Of a DNA stretch of 60,887 bases, positions 21,601 to 33,882 are shown one piece after another. Below the pieces are notes generated by a model. It saw only the letters and a list, made by a program, of their open reading frames with translations. It was not told where the DNA came from and made no database searches. The translations under genes were made by a program, and so were the position numbers. The stretch is from Parachlorella kessleri (taxonomy: Eukaryota; Chlorophyta; Trebouxiophyceae; Chlorellales; Chlorellaceae), in the NCBI GenBank assembly GCA_001598975.1, contig BBXU01002659.1:1-60887 (forward strand). Direction: 5' to 3'. Position 1 is the first letter of the stretch. Each line of letters opens with the position of its first letter.

Positions 21601-23583
21601 GCAAGCTTAACTTGCTCGACTCGGGGATTGGCCAGCAACCCAAGACACAAGATAATTCTCCCACGTAAGTCTTTGGACCAGGAAGTAGAAACCCAGCTTA
21701 GTCAGTTAATCGCAATGCTGTTCGGTCAGACATGAGGGAGAGGTGTCTACCACAACTGCATAGTACAGATTGCAAGCAGAGACTCTTCCTGCTATGACGC
21801 GCTGTTATCAAGCTGTGTAGGCAAATCGGAGTGCTGGCACCCCACTTGGCCCGATACCAAGCTGCAAGCGGGGTGTACCTGCTGTGAAGGCCAGCGCTTC
21901 CTCTATTCTCTCAGGCTCCGCGCCCTCCATAAGCTTCCGCAGGTCCCCTGGCGTGATGGGCACAATGTCAGCACTTCCCACCAAGCCCCTGCTGCCGGCC
22001 CCTGAGGTCCAGGTATCGCGGCTGGACAAGTCGGCAACCCCTGCAGGCGAGCATCATGGTCGACTCTCTCTGCCAGGCTGATTGCCAGTCGTACAAAGAC
22101 CCTCCAACAGTCCCTCTGCACTGTATACCTGTTGTTTGCTAACGCGCTGGTGGCCAAATGCGGCAGCTAACTTGCTTTCTATAGATGCGAGGCAAAGGAG
22201 CAAGAGTGGCGCTCTTTTGTTCACAACCACGCCCACAGCGATGGAGCGCGCTTGCATATGCCTACCGAGCTAGCAGCGTACGCAAGCTATGACCCTAACG
22301 GCGTCTCGCTGGGAGGGCTTTAGCACCTGACCCACCTGGAGCATTTGTGACATAGTAAACTGTTGCATTGAGGAGCCAGACGTCAGTCAGGGAGCACACT
22401 CGCCCCTCCACTTTGCCCTCCAAGCACTGCACGGGCAGCAGTCACACTCAGAAGGCCTCCTCCTCACTTCTTCGTCGGAATCCTGACGTAGGTTACCAGT
22501 GCCAAACAGTACAGCAAGATTGCAATACCACACATGGACAGCTGCAACTGCAGTCCAGCGACGGCATACCTTGTGAGACGAGAGGCTCAGTAATGGCTGA
22601 GCCGAAGACGCAGCCGGTGGCATTGGTGACGGCTGCGTCTCAGCCTTTGCTGGGGATGCTATAGCTGCTGCTGCCTGCTGCTGCTGCTGTTGAGGAGCTG
22701 CTGGTGAGGCGGAAACTGACTCTTGCAAATGGGTGGTCGCTGGGGAAGCGGCGGCTGTTGCTTGTGGCTGCTGCTGGATGGCTGCCGGTGAAGCATCCTG
22801 TGCTGCTTGTTGCTGTTGTGGCTGGTCGGCTGCTGGCGTGGTTGCTGTCGATGCTGTCTGTTGCCCCTGCGTCTGATTGCCTGCTGATGTGGCTGCTGCC
22901 ATTGAGGCCTGCTGCTGCGACTGGGTGGTTGCTGGTGAGGCTGCCAGCGCCGCCTGTGGCACTGGCCCTGAAGCAGTTGCTGCCGTCGTCTCTGGGCCCT
23001 GCTGTGACGAGTCCACCTTGGCAGCCACCTTCCCCGCACCCTGCTCTCCTGCCTTTGATGTTGCTGCATTCCCAGCTGACGCCTTCGGTGCTGCGCCCAA
23101 GCTTTTGGCATCTGTGGGTGCCTTGCCTTCTGCCGTCTCTGGGCCCACAGCACCGGCGCCTGAAGCCACCTCCTGCTGTGGTGTGTGCTCCAGGCTGTCT
23201 GCTCCTGCAGCTGCTGGGGCAGCTCCTGCCAGCTGCTGAGGCTGGTCCTGCTGCTGGTGGTGGGGTTGACCGTCCTGCTCAGGCTGTGAAGGGTTTGGGA
23301 GCAGCGTCTGCTGCTCAAGGGAGGGCATGAGGAGCCGACCCACGCGTATGCCTCCCCCGGTCGCTTGGCGTGGGAACGCTGCCCCGTCCAAGAGATAGTA
23401 TCCGTGCCATATGAGAAACACCAAGAGTAAGCTCACGGCGGGGTACAGGCTTACGCGCCTCCAAGGCATCGTGTAGTTTGGCTTTGCTTGAAACAGCATA
23501 GCATCCAGAGGTTCACATGTGGTCGAAAAGAGTAAACGAAGAAACTCAGGCCACAGGACCACCCTAGATCCACCATGAATCAA
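18639..23583 (-). CDS. GT61-like (DUF563) type II membrane glycosyltransferase A
   Basis: Exons, 5' to 3' on the minus strand: 23583-22570, 22426-22336, 22040-21879, 21582-21493, 21253-20986, 20774-20645, 20271-20182, 19914-19738, 19291-19170, 18894-18639; 799 residues, all phases consistent. A short basic N-terminus (PWRR) and one TM, LYPAVSLLLVFLIWHGYYLL, predict a Golgi type II enzyme. A Gln/Ala/Ser-rich stem of about 250 residues follows. The catalytic region then has CLEGKVEGRVC with VYYVTN, SIAVLNRQYH, and QASVAIHLHGDRALTNWLLL, matching the VGVHGAGLTN block of GT61 enzymes, though Asp replaces the usual Ala of HGA. The gene is paralogous to 35574-39845. Intron 4 has a GC donor (plus coordinates 21487-21492). 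Mets at 23499 or 23469 are plausible alternative starts. Acceptor sugar unknown. Confidence 0.75.
20255..20445. repeat. Three copies of an exon-acceptor segment in a GT61-A intron
   Basis: The segment TTCTCCACCTGAGCACCCTG with CACCAGATAGA spans the 5' end of exon 20271-20182 and its acceptor. It recurs at about 20345-20378 (TTCTCCACCTGGGCACCCTG, again with CACCAGATAGA) and partly at 20431-20442 (TCCTCCACCTG). The copies sit inside the upstream intron and are spaced about 85 bases apart, so the true acceptor is preceded by one near-identical decoy. Confidence 0.65.
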
Positions 23584-23824
23584 ACATGTGCTTCCCCTGC
23601 CTTCAACACAAAACTAGGAACAAATCGGCTGGCAAAGGTATCGTAAGTGCTGCCAGGCTTGGCTTTGCAGAGTTGTTTGAGAATTGGCGCCCCCGCCTTC
23701 ACTAGCAATCAGCCTTGGCGTGTGTACTGCAGTGATATAACTAAGTTAAGCCTTCCTAAGTGTCGATACTGATCAGCGCTGTATCGAGAAAGTTTGAGTA
23801 CCTCTTGGTGCGTGGCGTCCCCCA
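23584..23824. promoter_or_regulatory. Candidate bidirectional promoter, GT61-A / RING gene
   Basis: Only 241 bases separate the outermost ATG of GT61-A (minus) from the ATG of the RING gene (plus). With the later GT61-A start the gap is at most 355 bases. Both 5' regions must share this DNA. No clear TATA box or other element is identified. Confidence 0.4.
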
Positions 23825-26800
23825 ATGTCAGCGAGTTTGGAGGTTGCACAAGCCCAGAAAGCCTATGAAGCCTTTGAGGCAGCCCTTCTGGGTGGTTCAA
23901 ATGGGTGAGCTTGGGTGAACCCGCGCCAATACGCAGCTAGTCTCATAATTCTTGCCTCCTAGCCTGCCCCACCTTGCGTCCGGGCTGGTCTTTGCTTCCG
24001 CTTCCCAGCACCCTGTGAAAATTTCCTTCCTTTCTGTAACCTGCAGCTCTGGGCCTGAAGATTTGAGGCAGCTACAAGAAAGGGCTGCAGAGCTGCAAGC
24101 CGCCTATGACCTGGGCTTGCTATTAGGGTGCTTTCCCATGGCAGACAGGGAGGGCTACTTGCAGAGCTGTGTAGAGCTGCTGCAAGAACGTCTCCCCAGA
24201 CTCTTGAGACACACCCTGGAGCGCGGTGCTCCCTTCAGCACTGTAGCGGTGTTGCTGGAGCTGCTTGGTAATATCTATGGGTTTCTCGCCAGCACTACTT
24301 GCCAACGTACGTTGGAGACAGAGGCCATGTCACAAGCCTCTGCGGGCGTCCTCCCTTTGCGGCCGCTCTTGCCTAAAGGTGGGTTCCACTCTATCATGCT
24401 GTCCTTGGCCGCCAACCAAAGCAAATCGCAAAAACTAACACGTTATGGAGTCCCCAGTTAACCCCCTGGCATGCCTGTGTATGCTAGCGTCAAAATGAAA
24501 GTTTTTGTTCAAGCTGCATTGCAGCCTTGTTTCTATGGCTGAGAGACACAGGGAATCAAGAAAGTGCCCTCCACCCGTCGCCGTCATCACTTTGTGTTGT
24601 GCGTGCAGAGGCAGAGCAGTGCAGGCTGATCCCCCGGGTGTTGACTATTTTCCTAACATTGGACCAGAGGATGGGGCAGGCGCTACCAAGAGTTCTGAGG
24701 CAGCAGCTAGAGCTGGTGTACTGGCTGTTACCTCGCGCTCTCCCCATCGTTCGTGGGGGTCTCCCTTGCCTAGAGTCGCTGCCATCGTCGCCATTTGACA
24801 GCATGGGCATGACCGAATGCGAGGCGCTGCTGAGAGCTGGTTATGAGGCTGGGAGGACAGCCGCTGGCAGCAGATTGGTGAGGCTTGGAGTTGGAAGTGT
24901 CACACAGGGGCTAGGTCAAGGAAAGCCGAGCTCTGACAGAGCTATGTGTGGTGAAGCTTGCTTGGTGTGTGTGCAGCAACAGCTTAGTTGTCAGACAACG
25001 GTGCTGGGACCGCGTGTCGTGCAGCCAATTGGTGGATGCAGGGGCAGGGTGTGGTGTAAATGCGGTATAGGGTGCCAAACGAGGCCCTCCTCCTTTTTAA
25101 CAAACAGCTATCATCCTCGCCATGCAGCTACTGAGGTGCCTTAGCGGCGCGTGCAAGTGGGACTATGGGACGCCGCGGGCCGTCCAGGCCGCCAAGGAAC
25201 TGATAGACATGCACTGTGAGGCGATGAAGGCCCTGGCAGATGTGGGGAATTTACTGGGTTCCGCCGAAGGTCGCGAGGAGCTCCTTGAGCTGTGGCTAGA
25301 AGACTTAGCCCAGCTAGCTGGGCTCCTGAGGGCCGCCGCGGCCTGCAGCGCAGCACACAGCGCGGCCCCCGGCGCCGGCGCTGCTGCCACCAGTATGGTG
25401 CTCGGCTTGATCTGGGACGAGCTGCACCATGCAGGCCACCACGTGCACACCGAAATGTTTTGCCTACGCTCCAGCAGCACATGGTCGGTGGGGCCTGCTG
25501 AGGCTCAGGCTGGCCGGGCAAGGGTGAAGCAGGCTGCTGGTACTGCAGCAAGGAGCCTGAAGGCGCTGATAGGGAGCCTGGGGCTGTGCGGACTGGAGGC
25601 GGGGCAGCAGGGTCCAGCAGCTGCAAAGCTGAGTGGCTGGTACTTCACTCACGACCAAGATGTGGAGTTCATGGTGTGCTTGACAGAGCTCCTCAGCGGT
25701 CCGCTGGGGCCGCTGGTAGCAGAGGTGCCCCCACCCGCCACTAAGCCGATGAAACTTACTGCGTCACAAAAGGAGCTCGCGCGCCGGCTGGCGCTTGAGG
25801 AGGCTGCGGCACAGGCGCCAGCGGCAGCAGTGGCGTAAGAAGTAGGCCCAGGGGGCCTCCCACTGGGCCCACCGGGGCAACTCTTACCGTTCCTGTTCCA
25901 GGTGGCAGCAGCAGGAGAAGGGGAAAGGTTGGCTTCTCCGCAGCAGTGTGGCGACCCCCAGTCCCTGACCAGGGATCTCTCTCCGCCTGAAGTTGGCAAA
26001 CGGAGCAGGTGATGTTGGGAGGGTTGGTGGCCGGTCAAGCCAGGTATAGCTGGCATGCTTGCCTTGCACCAATGGCTTAATGTGGCTGCATGTCAGCTCT
26101 GAGAAGCATTGCATATTTTGACTCCCTGAGATCAGGATTGGCCAGTCTTGACTTCTGCGGGGGGACTAGTGGTTATTGTGTGGTAGTGGGTAGAACGACG
26201 TGCTTCGTTCTGTGCGTCCACTCATCCATGTCGCTGGTCACCCAGCACCAGAGGCCCTGTGGGGAAGGTGGGCTGTAGGGCTGAATCCAATACTGGGCGT
26301 GGGTGAGGCTAGCCATATGGTCAATGGTGCCTTCGCAGTGCTCATTTGCTCCATGAGCCTGTGTTCACGGATGCAATCATGTTCACGGTTTAGAGGGCAT
26401 CTGTGCCTTGGTCCTGCTTACCTCCCGGCTCTGGTGTGCTGCCTGCCTTGCTTGTTACCACCAACATGCTTTAGCAAGCGCTGCGCCCATGCGATTTGTA
26501 GGGAGAAGCCACCAAGGGGTAAAGTCCGCAGGGGAGCGCGTCAGCAGCCGCAGCAGCAGCAACAGCCAGGAACACTATTGTTGAGCCAGGAGGAGCTGAG
26601 ACGGCGAGAGGCACAGGCCAAGGCAGCAGCCGAAGCATTGCTGAGGTGGGTTTTGAAACCGAATTTTCATGGCAGGACTGGAGGCACTGACGGTATGGAA
26701 CTTTCCTGTGGCGGAGGATGGGCTCAGCTGGGTTGAGCAAAATGTATCTAATACTCAGTGACAGGAATCTGGCATCAGGGATAGGTGTTGAAGCTTGGTA

Positions 26801-27784
26801 GGTTTGACCTATGTTTGTGCTCTTTCTTGGCCGCTACTGCATTGCACCAGCTAGATCATTAATAGTCTGTGGGCTAATGGCTACTGCTTTGCACCACTGG
26901 TGCTATGCGGATTGCAACAGCATGAAGTGAACTTCGTCATGGTATCATTTGAGGCGATGGATATGAGGCATTGGACATGAGCTTACCAGCCTGCACACCG
27001 CTGCCGTGCAGGGAGAGGAGGAATGGGCAGCACAGAGCAGCGTGAGAAGCGGGAGCGCCAGAAGCAGCAGCGCCTGGCACAACTTGCGCAGCGCCAGCAG
27101 GAGCAGGGTGAGGAGGGGGGTAGGCCAGGGCCAGGCAACGCAGGTGGCCCCGGCAGCTCGCCCACCCCTGGCACCCTCCTTCAGCAAGTGAGTTTCAGTA
27201 GGCAATCTACGAGCGCTAGTTCCACGGCAGCGCCTGTAGCGGAGGCCTGCGAGCAGCCTGTCAAGGAAGATGCAGATGGGGCTGAAGCAGAGCTGAGTCT
27301 CCTGCTAAGCTCCCTGGGCATTGGAGCACCATCTGCACCGTTGCAGCCAGACACTGGTGCCTGGCAGCAGGGCGAGATGCTGCGTCAGCCCTGCAGCAGA
27401 GAACAGCCAGAGCCACAGCCGCAAGAACCAAGAGCACCACCCATGCCTCCAGCTGCATGCCTCGCCAGTACACCAGGTGGCACAGCGTCATCGGAGCCAG
27501 CACCAGCGCCGACAGCAGTCGCAGCGGTGGTAGAGGCTTCTGCCTCTCAGCCGGAGGGCCCTGAGGATGACAGCTGCGTGGTGTGCATGGAGGGCCCCAA
27601 GGAGTCTGTCTTCTTCCCCTGCGGCCACCAGGCGCTGTGCCAGCGCTGCACCCTAGAACTCTTTGGGTCAGAGAATACTGCCGACAGGGAGTGCCCCATA
27701 TGTAAGGGTCAAAGTGACCCAGTACCTTCTGCAAGTATTTCGATGCTAGCTTTGGCACCTTTAATGGGGTACCACATTTACTAA
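23825..27784 (+). CDS. Helical protein with C-terminal RING finger, putative E3 ubiquitin ligase
   Basis: Exons 23825-23904, 24047-24267, 24609-24877, 25128-25829, 25902-26008, 26502-26645 and 27012-27784. Phases agree up to 26645. The first exon begins MSASLEVAQAQKAYEAF. The N-terminal ~430 residues are Leu/Ala/Glu-rich and look all-helical; no family is recognised. They are followed by a Gln-rich, charged linker. The C-terminus holds a C3HC4 RING: CVVC, then PCGHQALCQRC, then CPICKG, so the expected role is ubiquitin transfer. The join 26645 to 27012 does not keep phase: the first exon of the pair ends in phase 2 and the RING exon needs phase 1. Either a small exon is missing, or the donor is near 26694 instead, or the RING part (ATG at 27023) is a separate gene. 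If exon 25128 is not spliced at 25829 it reaches a stop at 25838. Confidence 0.6.
27023..27784 (+). other. RING-finger open frame (last exon; possible separate gene)
   Basis: One uninterrupted frame from the ATG at 27023 encodes 253 residues: a charged, Arg/Gln-rich helix of about 30 residues, a Pro/Ala-rich spacer, and the complete C3HC4 RING at about residues 190-235. It could be translated alone if the upstream exons belong to another transcript. Confidence 0.5.
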
Positions 27785-28847
27785 CTGTCTTGCACAACAG
27801 GGGTCAGACAGCAGCTGGCGCTGACAGCTGCATGAAGTAGCACAGCAGAGGGTGGTGTGTTTGAATACACTGCCCATAACTACTGGCTGTGTTACACAAC
27901 AGCTACTAGCTGTGTTAGTACACCGCTGTCCGGGATGCTGTCTGGCTTGAGATGTCCCTGCCCTTGCATATCCTTGCAGCCACCAATGGCCGACAGGTGG
28001 TGTACGTGTTAGCTGCAATACCAGTGTTATATCATGAGGCTACACTAGTTTTAGGAGTGTCGCATGCCTCCTACAAGGCTTACTAGAGCGCCTCATTTCA
28101 GTCCCACTGCACTGACCGCACTTGTACACCTGTAAGTGAAGGGCTCCTAGTCATGCCCAGCGCGCCATACCTTCGGTGTCGAGCTACTTGCCAGTTATAC
28201 AAGTACTAAGAACTACACCTGCAGCGCCAAAGTCCACCTGCCAAGTCAGGCGGCCCCCACTGCTACGCTTCTGCTGCTGCTGTGCTGCTGCTGGAAGCAA
28301 AAACCTCCCCTGCTATTGGTTGGTAAGGGGTAAGTCGGCTGGCTGCGTTTACGGCCGCTGTTAAGCTGTAAGCAACCTGGGTCCACCATGGTAAGGCCAC
28401 GCACTACTGCACGTCCTGACATGCATGTCTTGCCACCCTGGTCACTTATTGTGCGTAAAAGCAGGCACAAAGGATTGGGTGATCACAGTGTCGCGCATGG
28501 CTTCACAAGCAACCCGGCCAAATCCGATCCACAATATTGAGCCCAGAAGATCGGAAGCGGCTCATCTCTTTTGAAAGACATGGGCAGACACGTCCAAGGC
28601 TGTCAGTTTCCCGCCGTTACCCTGTAAGCTTTCAAGTCTCTCTGCAAGGTTTGCACGGGAAAAGTATGTATTAGCAGCGGCCCATTATCCTTACTGACGG
28701 TGTTACCGTTGTTGGTGGCATCACAGATTGTGGGGGCTGCCGTGGCCTTGCATCGGTTGCGATTTTAGGATGGCGTGATGTGTTATGACTGTCATGGTGG
28801 TGAGCTCCAGGGGTTTGTGTAGCAGCTGGTGCCGGCTTGTTTGAAGA
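27785..28847. other. Intergenic, RING gene to SNF4 gene
   Basis: About 1.06 kb. TGTAA at 28131-28135 lies about 350 bases after the RING stop and is a candidate poly(A) signal. The rest should hold the SNF4 promoter and 5' leader. No exon is recognised; short open frames here have no family features. Confidence 0.4.
28131..28135 (+). terminator. Candidate TGTAA polyadenylation signal
   Basis: TGTAA about 350 bases after the RING-gene stop, in CCTGTAAGTG; the overlap with a donor-like GTAAGT makes it ambiguous. Confidence 0.3.
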
Positions 28848-31800
28848 ATGGCCTCCTTCTTTGTGCCGACAAAGTTTGTCTGGCGTTTCGGAGGCAACCA
28901 GGTGCGCATTGCTACCGAAGGTTGCTGATAGCAGACGGTGGCCGTTGCCCTTGATCAGGCCATCATGCGCGGTGCATAGCCGAACAGTACTGTGTGCCAT
29001 CCCTGTTAGCGTGGTGCCTCTGTCACCTGGCTGATTATTGTCCAGCAGACCTGGGTGCAAGCAAGCATTGGTGATAAGTGGCAGCTTGGCTCTGTTGCAG
29101 GTACACCTCTGCGGCTCTTTCACACGATGGGTCGAGACCGTGCCCATGCCGCCTGTGGAAGGGCAGCCGGGCATATATAGTGTCATAGTGCACCTCCCAC
29201 CAGGGTGAGCTAGCTTGGTCCATCAGTTTTACCTCTTAAAGCCGACGGACAGCTGTTTCCCTGTCCAAGGTCGCTCTCTGTCGTGGTGCTCATGGCCTGT
29301 CCCATACCCAGCAGAAAGTCAACACCCACCTGGTGTTGTCACTACCGCTGTGCTCCATTGAGTTATCTTCAGCTTCTGCCCCCTGCAGCTACCACCAGTA
29401 CAAGTTTATTGTGGACGGCGAGTGGCGGCACGACGAGACGCAGCCCTTTATGCCCGACCCGCTGGGCAACGTCAACAACTGGCTCTTTGTGCGCAAACCC
29501 GACTCGCAGTCCTCCTCACAGGGGTGAGCGCTGCGGCAGGAGGGGCACTGGGGTAATGCTACGATGGTACTGCAAGGGCTAAGGTGATCAGCCCTTTTCA
29601 GGTCCAGATGGAGCTTCCTGTGCTGGGCTTGATTTTGGGATGGCAGGGCCATAAATTGGCGCCAATGCGTACTTCTTGGGGGCACAGGTCTCCTAGTTTG
29701 TGTGCTACGAGCTGCTAACCTCCCCAGAGAGTGCACACCCTCATCCGCAAACTGCATTTACTCTTGATTTGACTTCACCTTGTGCTGCTCATGCCCCGGC
29801 AGGATGTTGGGCAGCCATAACAGCCTGCACTCCCACCTCACAGCACAGCAGCCACAGCAGCAGAATGCGCTAGGTGGCAGCGGCGGCTCGCAGCAGTCGC
29901 TCCCGCTCCGGACCGCGTCTGTGGCGGACATAGACATGCAGGGTGCCGACAACGGCGTGGATGGCGTGGTGGCACCGATATCCCTGCAGGTGCGGCAAGG
30001 GGGCGAAGGAAGCAGGCAGCGTAGAGCCCCTGCAGCTATACTTGGGGCCGGGGCTGCCTTAGTGCAGCCTGAAAGATGTATGGCAGGAGGGGGTCCCGTT
30101 CTACAGCTGAGGCGGCACTGCAGGTGCCCAAGGCCAAGTGGTGGGACCTTTGGTTGCCCTTGGGCCAGATGCTGCCGCATCTGTCAAGGCTGTGAGCCCA
30201 CAAGCAGGATGAAATTCGCACCTCTGGAAGTTGTTACTGTTGGCTAGTGGCCCTTCTAGCAGGCCTCCCACGTGCTTGCGCCACTCAGTTTCCGGCCTAC
30301 AGTGCCAGGGCTACTTAGGTGACGGCTGATGGTCCTGGGCAGGAAGCCACAGGCCTCGGTCAGCAGGAGGGGCCTTGCTGGCTATCTGCTGCCCGTGGCC
30401 ATTGCAGGGCATAGGGCCTGCAACGCCCGCACAGGGAGGTTGTGCTCTAACTCCCTGGAGCTGGCTTGGGGCCAAAAGGGCTAGTTGAGTGGTGAGCATT
30501 GCCAAGCTGGAACCTTGCGCTCGCATCAGGAGCCACAGGCAGGGACGGTGGTGCTGGCTGCCCCACTGCAGGGCGACGAGCCACAGTACACTCGCAAGAA
30601 GGTGCATGAGTTCCTGCAGCACCACACCGCCTACGAGCTGATCCCCGAGTCGGGCAAGGTGGTGCTGCTGGATGTGGACCTGCCAGTGAGGCAGGCCTTC
30701 CATGCGCTGCATGAGCAAGGTGGGCTTGCACACTGTGGGCTTGGCAGGCAGCAGGCTGGTGAGACTTGTATGCAAGCTCATGAGAGGTGGTGCTACTGCA
30801 TGAGGGTATGCTGGTTCGGCCCTGCCTTCCATGCGCTGTGCGAGCAGTGATCTGGGGGTCTGCTGGGTTACCGTAGGGCCCTTAGGAACCAAGACTCACC
30901 ACTTTCTCGGGTCCTATTGTGCCTCGCAAGGTGGTGGGCCTGCAGCGCCTTATGTCTAGTAGTCGTCCTGACCTGACAATGGTGAACCCGGGCACAACAC
31001 TTCTACAGGGATTGCGTCGGCGCCGCTGTGGGACTCTGACTGTGGCCGCATCACCGGCATCATCAGTGCGTCGGACTTCATCCACATCCTGCAGCGCCTG
31101 CGCTCCGTGGTGCTCAGTGGCGGCAACAACCCGCTGTCAGAGCAGGAGATGGACCAGCACACCATACGGTGGGTGGCCCTGCTAGCTCTTGTCCTGACAG
31201 AGCTGGGGTTGGACGGGTAAGGCAGGAGAAGTATTACGCTACCTTGTTTGTGGGGTCCGGTAGGGAGTAGCCTGCACCACGGCTATGGAGGTATGCGTTC
31301 CTCTTTGGGAGCTCGCTACTGGGTAATCTCCAGGGTTGTAGAGCTCACACGGCGGCGGGAGGCACTGCAGTTCATCATCGAGTGACGCACACCTTAATAG
31401 AAAAGAATTTGTGCAGAAACTAACCAATGGATGAATGTATGAGTGAATGGATGAGAATGATTGAGTGAAGAGCTGAGAGGGCTGCGTGGTGCCGGCTTGT
31501 TCAGGCTCCTGCGGGAGGAGGCCGCGTCGGAGGGGCGGTCAGCCCGGCCGCTGGTGTATGTGAAGCCCACCGACTCCCTGGCAGCTGTGGTGCGGACCCT
31601 GCTGGGCAAGAAGTGCTCCATGGCGCCCGTGCTAGGCGGCGACCCTCGCGGTGAGTCACAGCCGCTGATAGGTGTCTGCCGCGTGCTTGGCAGCTGCTTC
31701 TACTGCGTGTACCAAATCAGCCCTTGACCTTGACCCCGAGGGGTTTGTTTGTTTGCGTGAAACCTGTGCATGCACGTGCGCATGCCGTGCATGCCCCGCT

Positions 31801-33882
31801 AGCAGCTTGTCAATTTGGAAGATCAGGCAGTGGTATGCCACAGCAGAGCCTGTGGTGATGTCGTTCTTGTGGTCATGTGACACTTCTGGCCAGAGCCACT
31901 AGCGGTCGCCGTCCCTGACTCTGTTCTTTTGTGTGTGCCCCGGTTCTTTGACAGGCAAGGGCAGTGGCGCGGCGGAGCTGCTACATGTGGCCACGCTGTC
32001 TGGCGTGCTGGCCTGCCTTATGCGCCACTTCCGTGCCTCCCTTGCCTCGCTGCCGCTGCTGGCACAGCCGCTGCATGCCGTGCCGGTGGGCACGTACGCA
32101 CCCGACAGCCGGATAGGGCTGGCGCAGCAGCAACAGCAGCAGGCAAGCCGTGGGCGCTGGGTGCTTAGAAGGGCATTACATACTGATATTGGGTAGCGTG
32201 CAATGGCGCGGTAAGAGTGGCCCTGTGGTAGAGTGGCATGGCAGTTGTGGGTAGCCTAAGGCCGTAGCCAGCGACTGTGGGTCGCAGTGTGGGTACCTGG
32301 GACTATGTGCAGTGGGTTTTCCTTAAAGGAGGATGCTTATGTCAGCCAGTGTAAGGGAGCCCCTGCGCAGCTGCGCAGCCTGTGAGTCCCACCCCTGGCT
32401 GCCTGTGCTGTGCTGTGCCTGCTGCAGAGCAGCGGCGCCCAGCCGCGGCCGCCGGCCGGGCACCGGGTACAGCCGCTGCTGACTGTGCAGCCGGGCACGC
32501 CGCTCACGCACGCGCTGGGGCTGCTGCTTAGCGGCGGAGTCAGCTCCCTCCCGGTGGTGGACGGCCAGGGCGTGCTCCTCAACATCTTTGCGCGGGCCGA
32601 CATTGCGATGCTTGCAAAGGTGCGCCCTGAAGCAGGAGGGTTTGTTGGCTGTACGGTTGAGGTGGCAATTTTTGCGTTGCCTTATGGGGTTAGATGGTGA
32701 GAGTTGGGACAGCCGCTGGTCTGGTTTGAAATATAAGCCATCACCAGGACGGGACGAACAACTGAGGCGTGCATGCTGCGTATGTCTATGCGTGCTATGG
32801 TTGTGTGGCAGCGGTGCGCTGTGACACTCGTGAGCAGGGTGCTTGTCAATGATTCCTAGCCTCTGTATTTGGGTAAGGCGACAGGTAGTGGTAATGAAAG
32901 CCGGTACTGTCTATAACGTGCACTGTGAGGTGGGGCGCCCCCGAGGCCTTGTCCTTCCATATCTTGCGTGCAGCCCTGTCAGCACAGTTCACCGCTCGCT
33001 CTCTGTTCGCACTACCTGCCACCCTTACTACTTTTTTATGTTTTCGTTACCTGCAGGGCAACGCATACGGCCGGCTGCAGTTTGAGGACGTGACTGTGGG
33101 TCAGGCCCTGGAGCTGGCAGCGCAGCCACAGCCGCCCCCTCAGATGGCGGGGCAGGTACCGCAGCAGCAGCCAGGCTGGCCGGGATCCGGGGGCCACAAC
33201 AACCTAGGGGTGAGTTCTGGGGCCGCAGTGGCATGGTCTTTGCCATAGCGGGGCCCGGGACGGGACAGCGGGACGGTATTGCCGCACTCGCAATTCGAAA
33301 CCCCAAAACCTCCCATACCTCCTCCTACATTCTAATACAGAGGAGGAGGCCACTGCTGTTGCTACTTGGTAGGTTGGGTAGCTAGGGTGCCTGTCTTGTC
33401 CGGTTGGCAATGGTTACCTGAAAAGCAGGTAACTAATGCCGCACTGGCTGGAGAGCCGCAGCCATGGTAGCTGCTAGTCCGCTAGCAGGCAGTGGCAGTT
33501 GTTGGCTACTAAGTCAATTACTTTCTTCGCCATGTGCGCATGTACATTCCCACGGCCTATCCGCCAGGACTGTTCCATTTACCCATGCAAGGTGACCCAA
33601 CAACCAGCGCGGGCGTGTGTACATTACCCATGACTATGGCTCGCTCGTTTATTGTAGCCTACTCTCCCGACCATGCAGGACCCCTTTGCCTCCTCTTCGT
33701 CGCTCGGCGGCCGCGGCGGCAGCCAGCGCGTGCACTACTGCACGGTCAACGACGCGCTGCGCGCTGTGGTGGAGCGGCTCAGCGTGCCCGGCGTGCGGCG
33801 CCTCGTGGTCGTCAATCCCGATACCAAGCGGGCGGAGGGGGTGGTGTCATTATCTGATGTTGCCGCGTACCTGCTCACATAG
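28848..33882 (+). CDS. SNF4: KIN-beta-gamma (SNF4-like) subunit of SnRK1/AMPK kinase
   Basis: Exons 28848-28901, 29101-29204, 29389-29523, 29803-29989, 30572-30719, 31009-31168, 31334-31381, 31478-31650, 31955-32142, 32428-32619, 33057-33209, 33679-33882; 581 residues. The N-terminus [18 protein letters not shown] leads straight into [16 protein letters not shown] and [17 protein letters not shown], a CBM48 glycogen/starch-binding module. Four CBS motifs follow: [20 protein letters not shown] with [45 protein letters not shown]; and [20 protein letters not shown] with SDVAAYLL at the C-terminus. CBM48 fused to CBS repeats is the plant-specific KIN-beta-gamma architecture, which binds adenylates and joins the SnRK1 catalytic subunit. 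The first CBS pair and the CBM are typical; a Gln-rich stretch interrupts the last pair. The donor at 32143 is GC. The short exon 31334-31381 and its joins are the least certain part. Confidence 0.9.
30790..30850 (+). pseudogene. Relic copy of a CBS-exon end in SNF4 intron 5
   Basis: GCCTTCCATGCGCTG followed by TGCGAGCAG repeats the end of exon 30572-30719 (GCCTTCCATGCGCTG followed by CATGAGCAA), about 125 bases downstream. The copy reads PAFHALCEQ against QAFHALHEQ, then reaches a stop. It looks like a decayed duplication of an exon 3' end. Confidence 0.55.

Noticed and set aside
22659..23330. Long alternative frames on both strands over the Gln/Ala-rich stem of GT61-A
   Set aside because: Repetitive CAG/CTG-type sequence stays open in several frames. 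Only one frame continues from the TM segment into the catalytic exons.
32221..32300. GTGGTAGAGTGGCATGG resembling a tRNA D-arm/A box
   Set aside because: No cloverleaf with matching acceptor and T arms can be drawn around it, and it lies inside an SNF4 intron.
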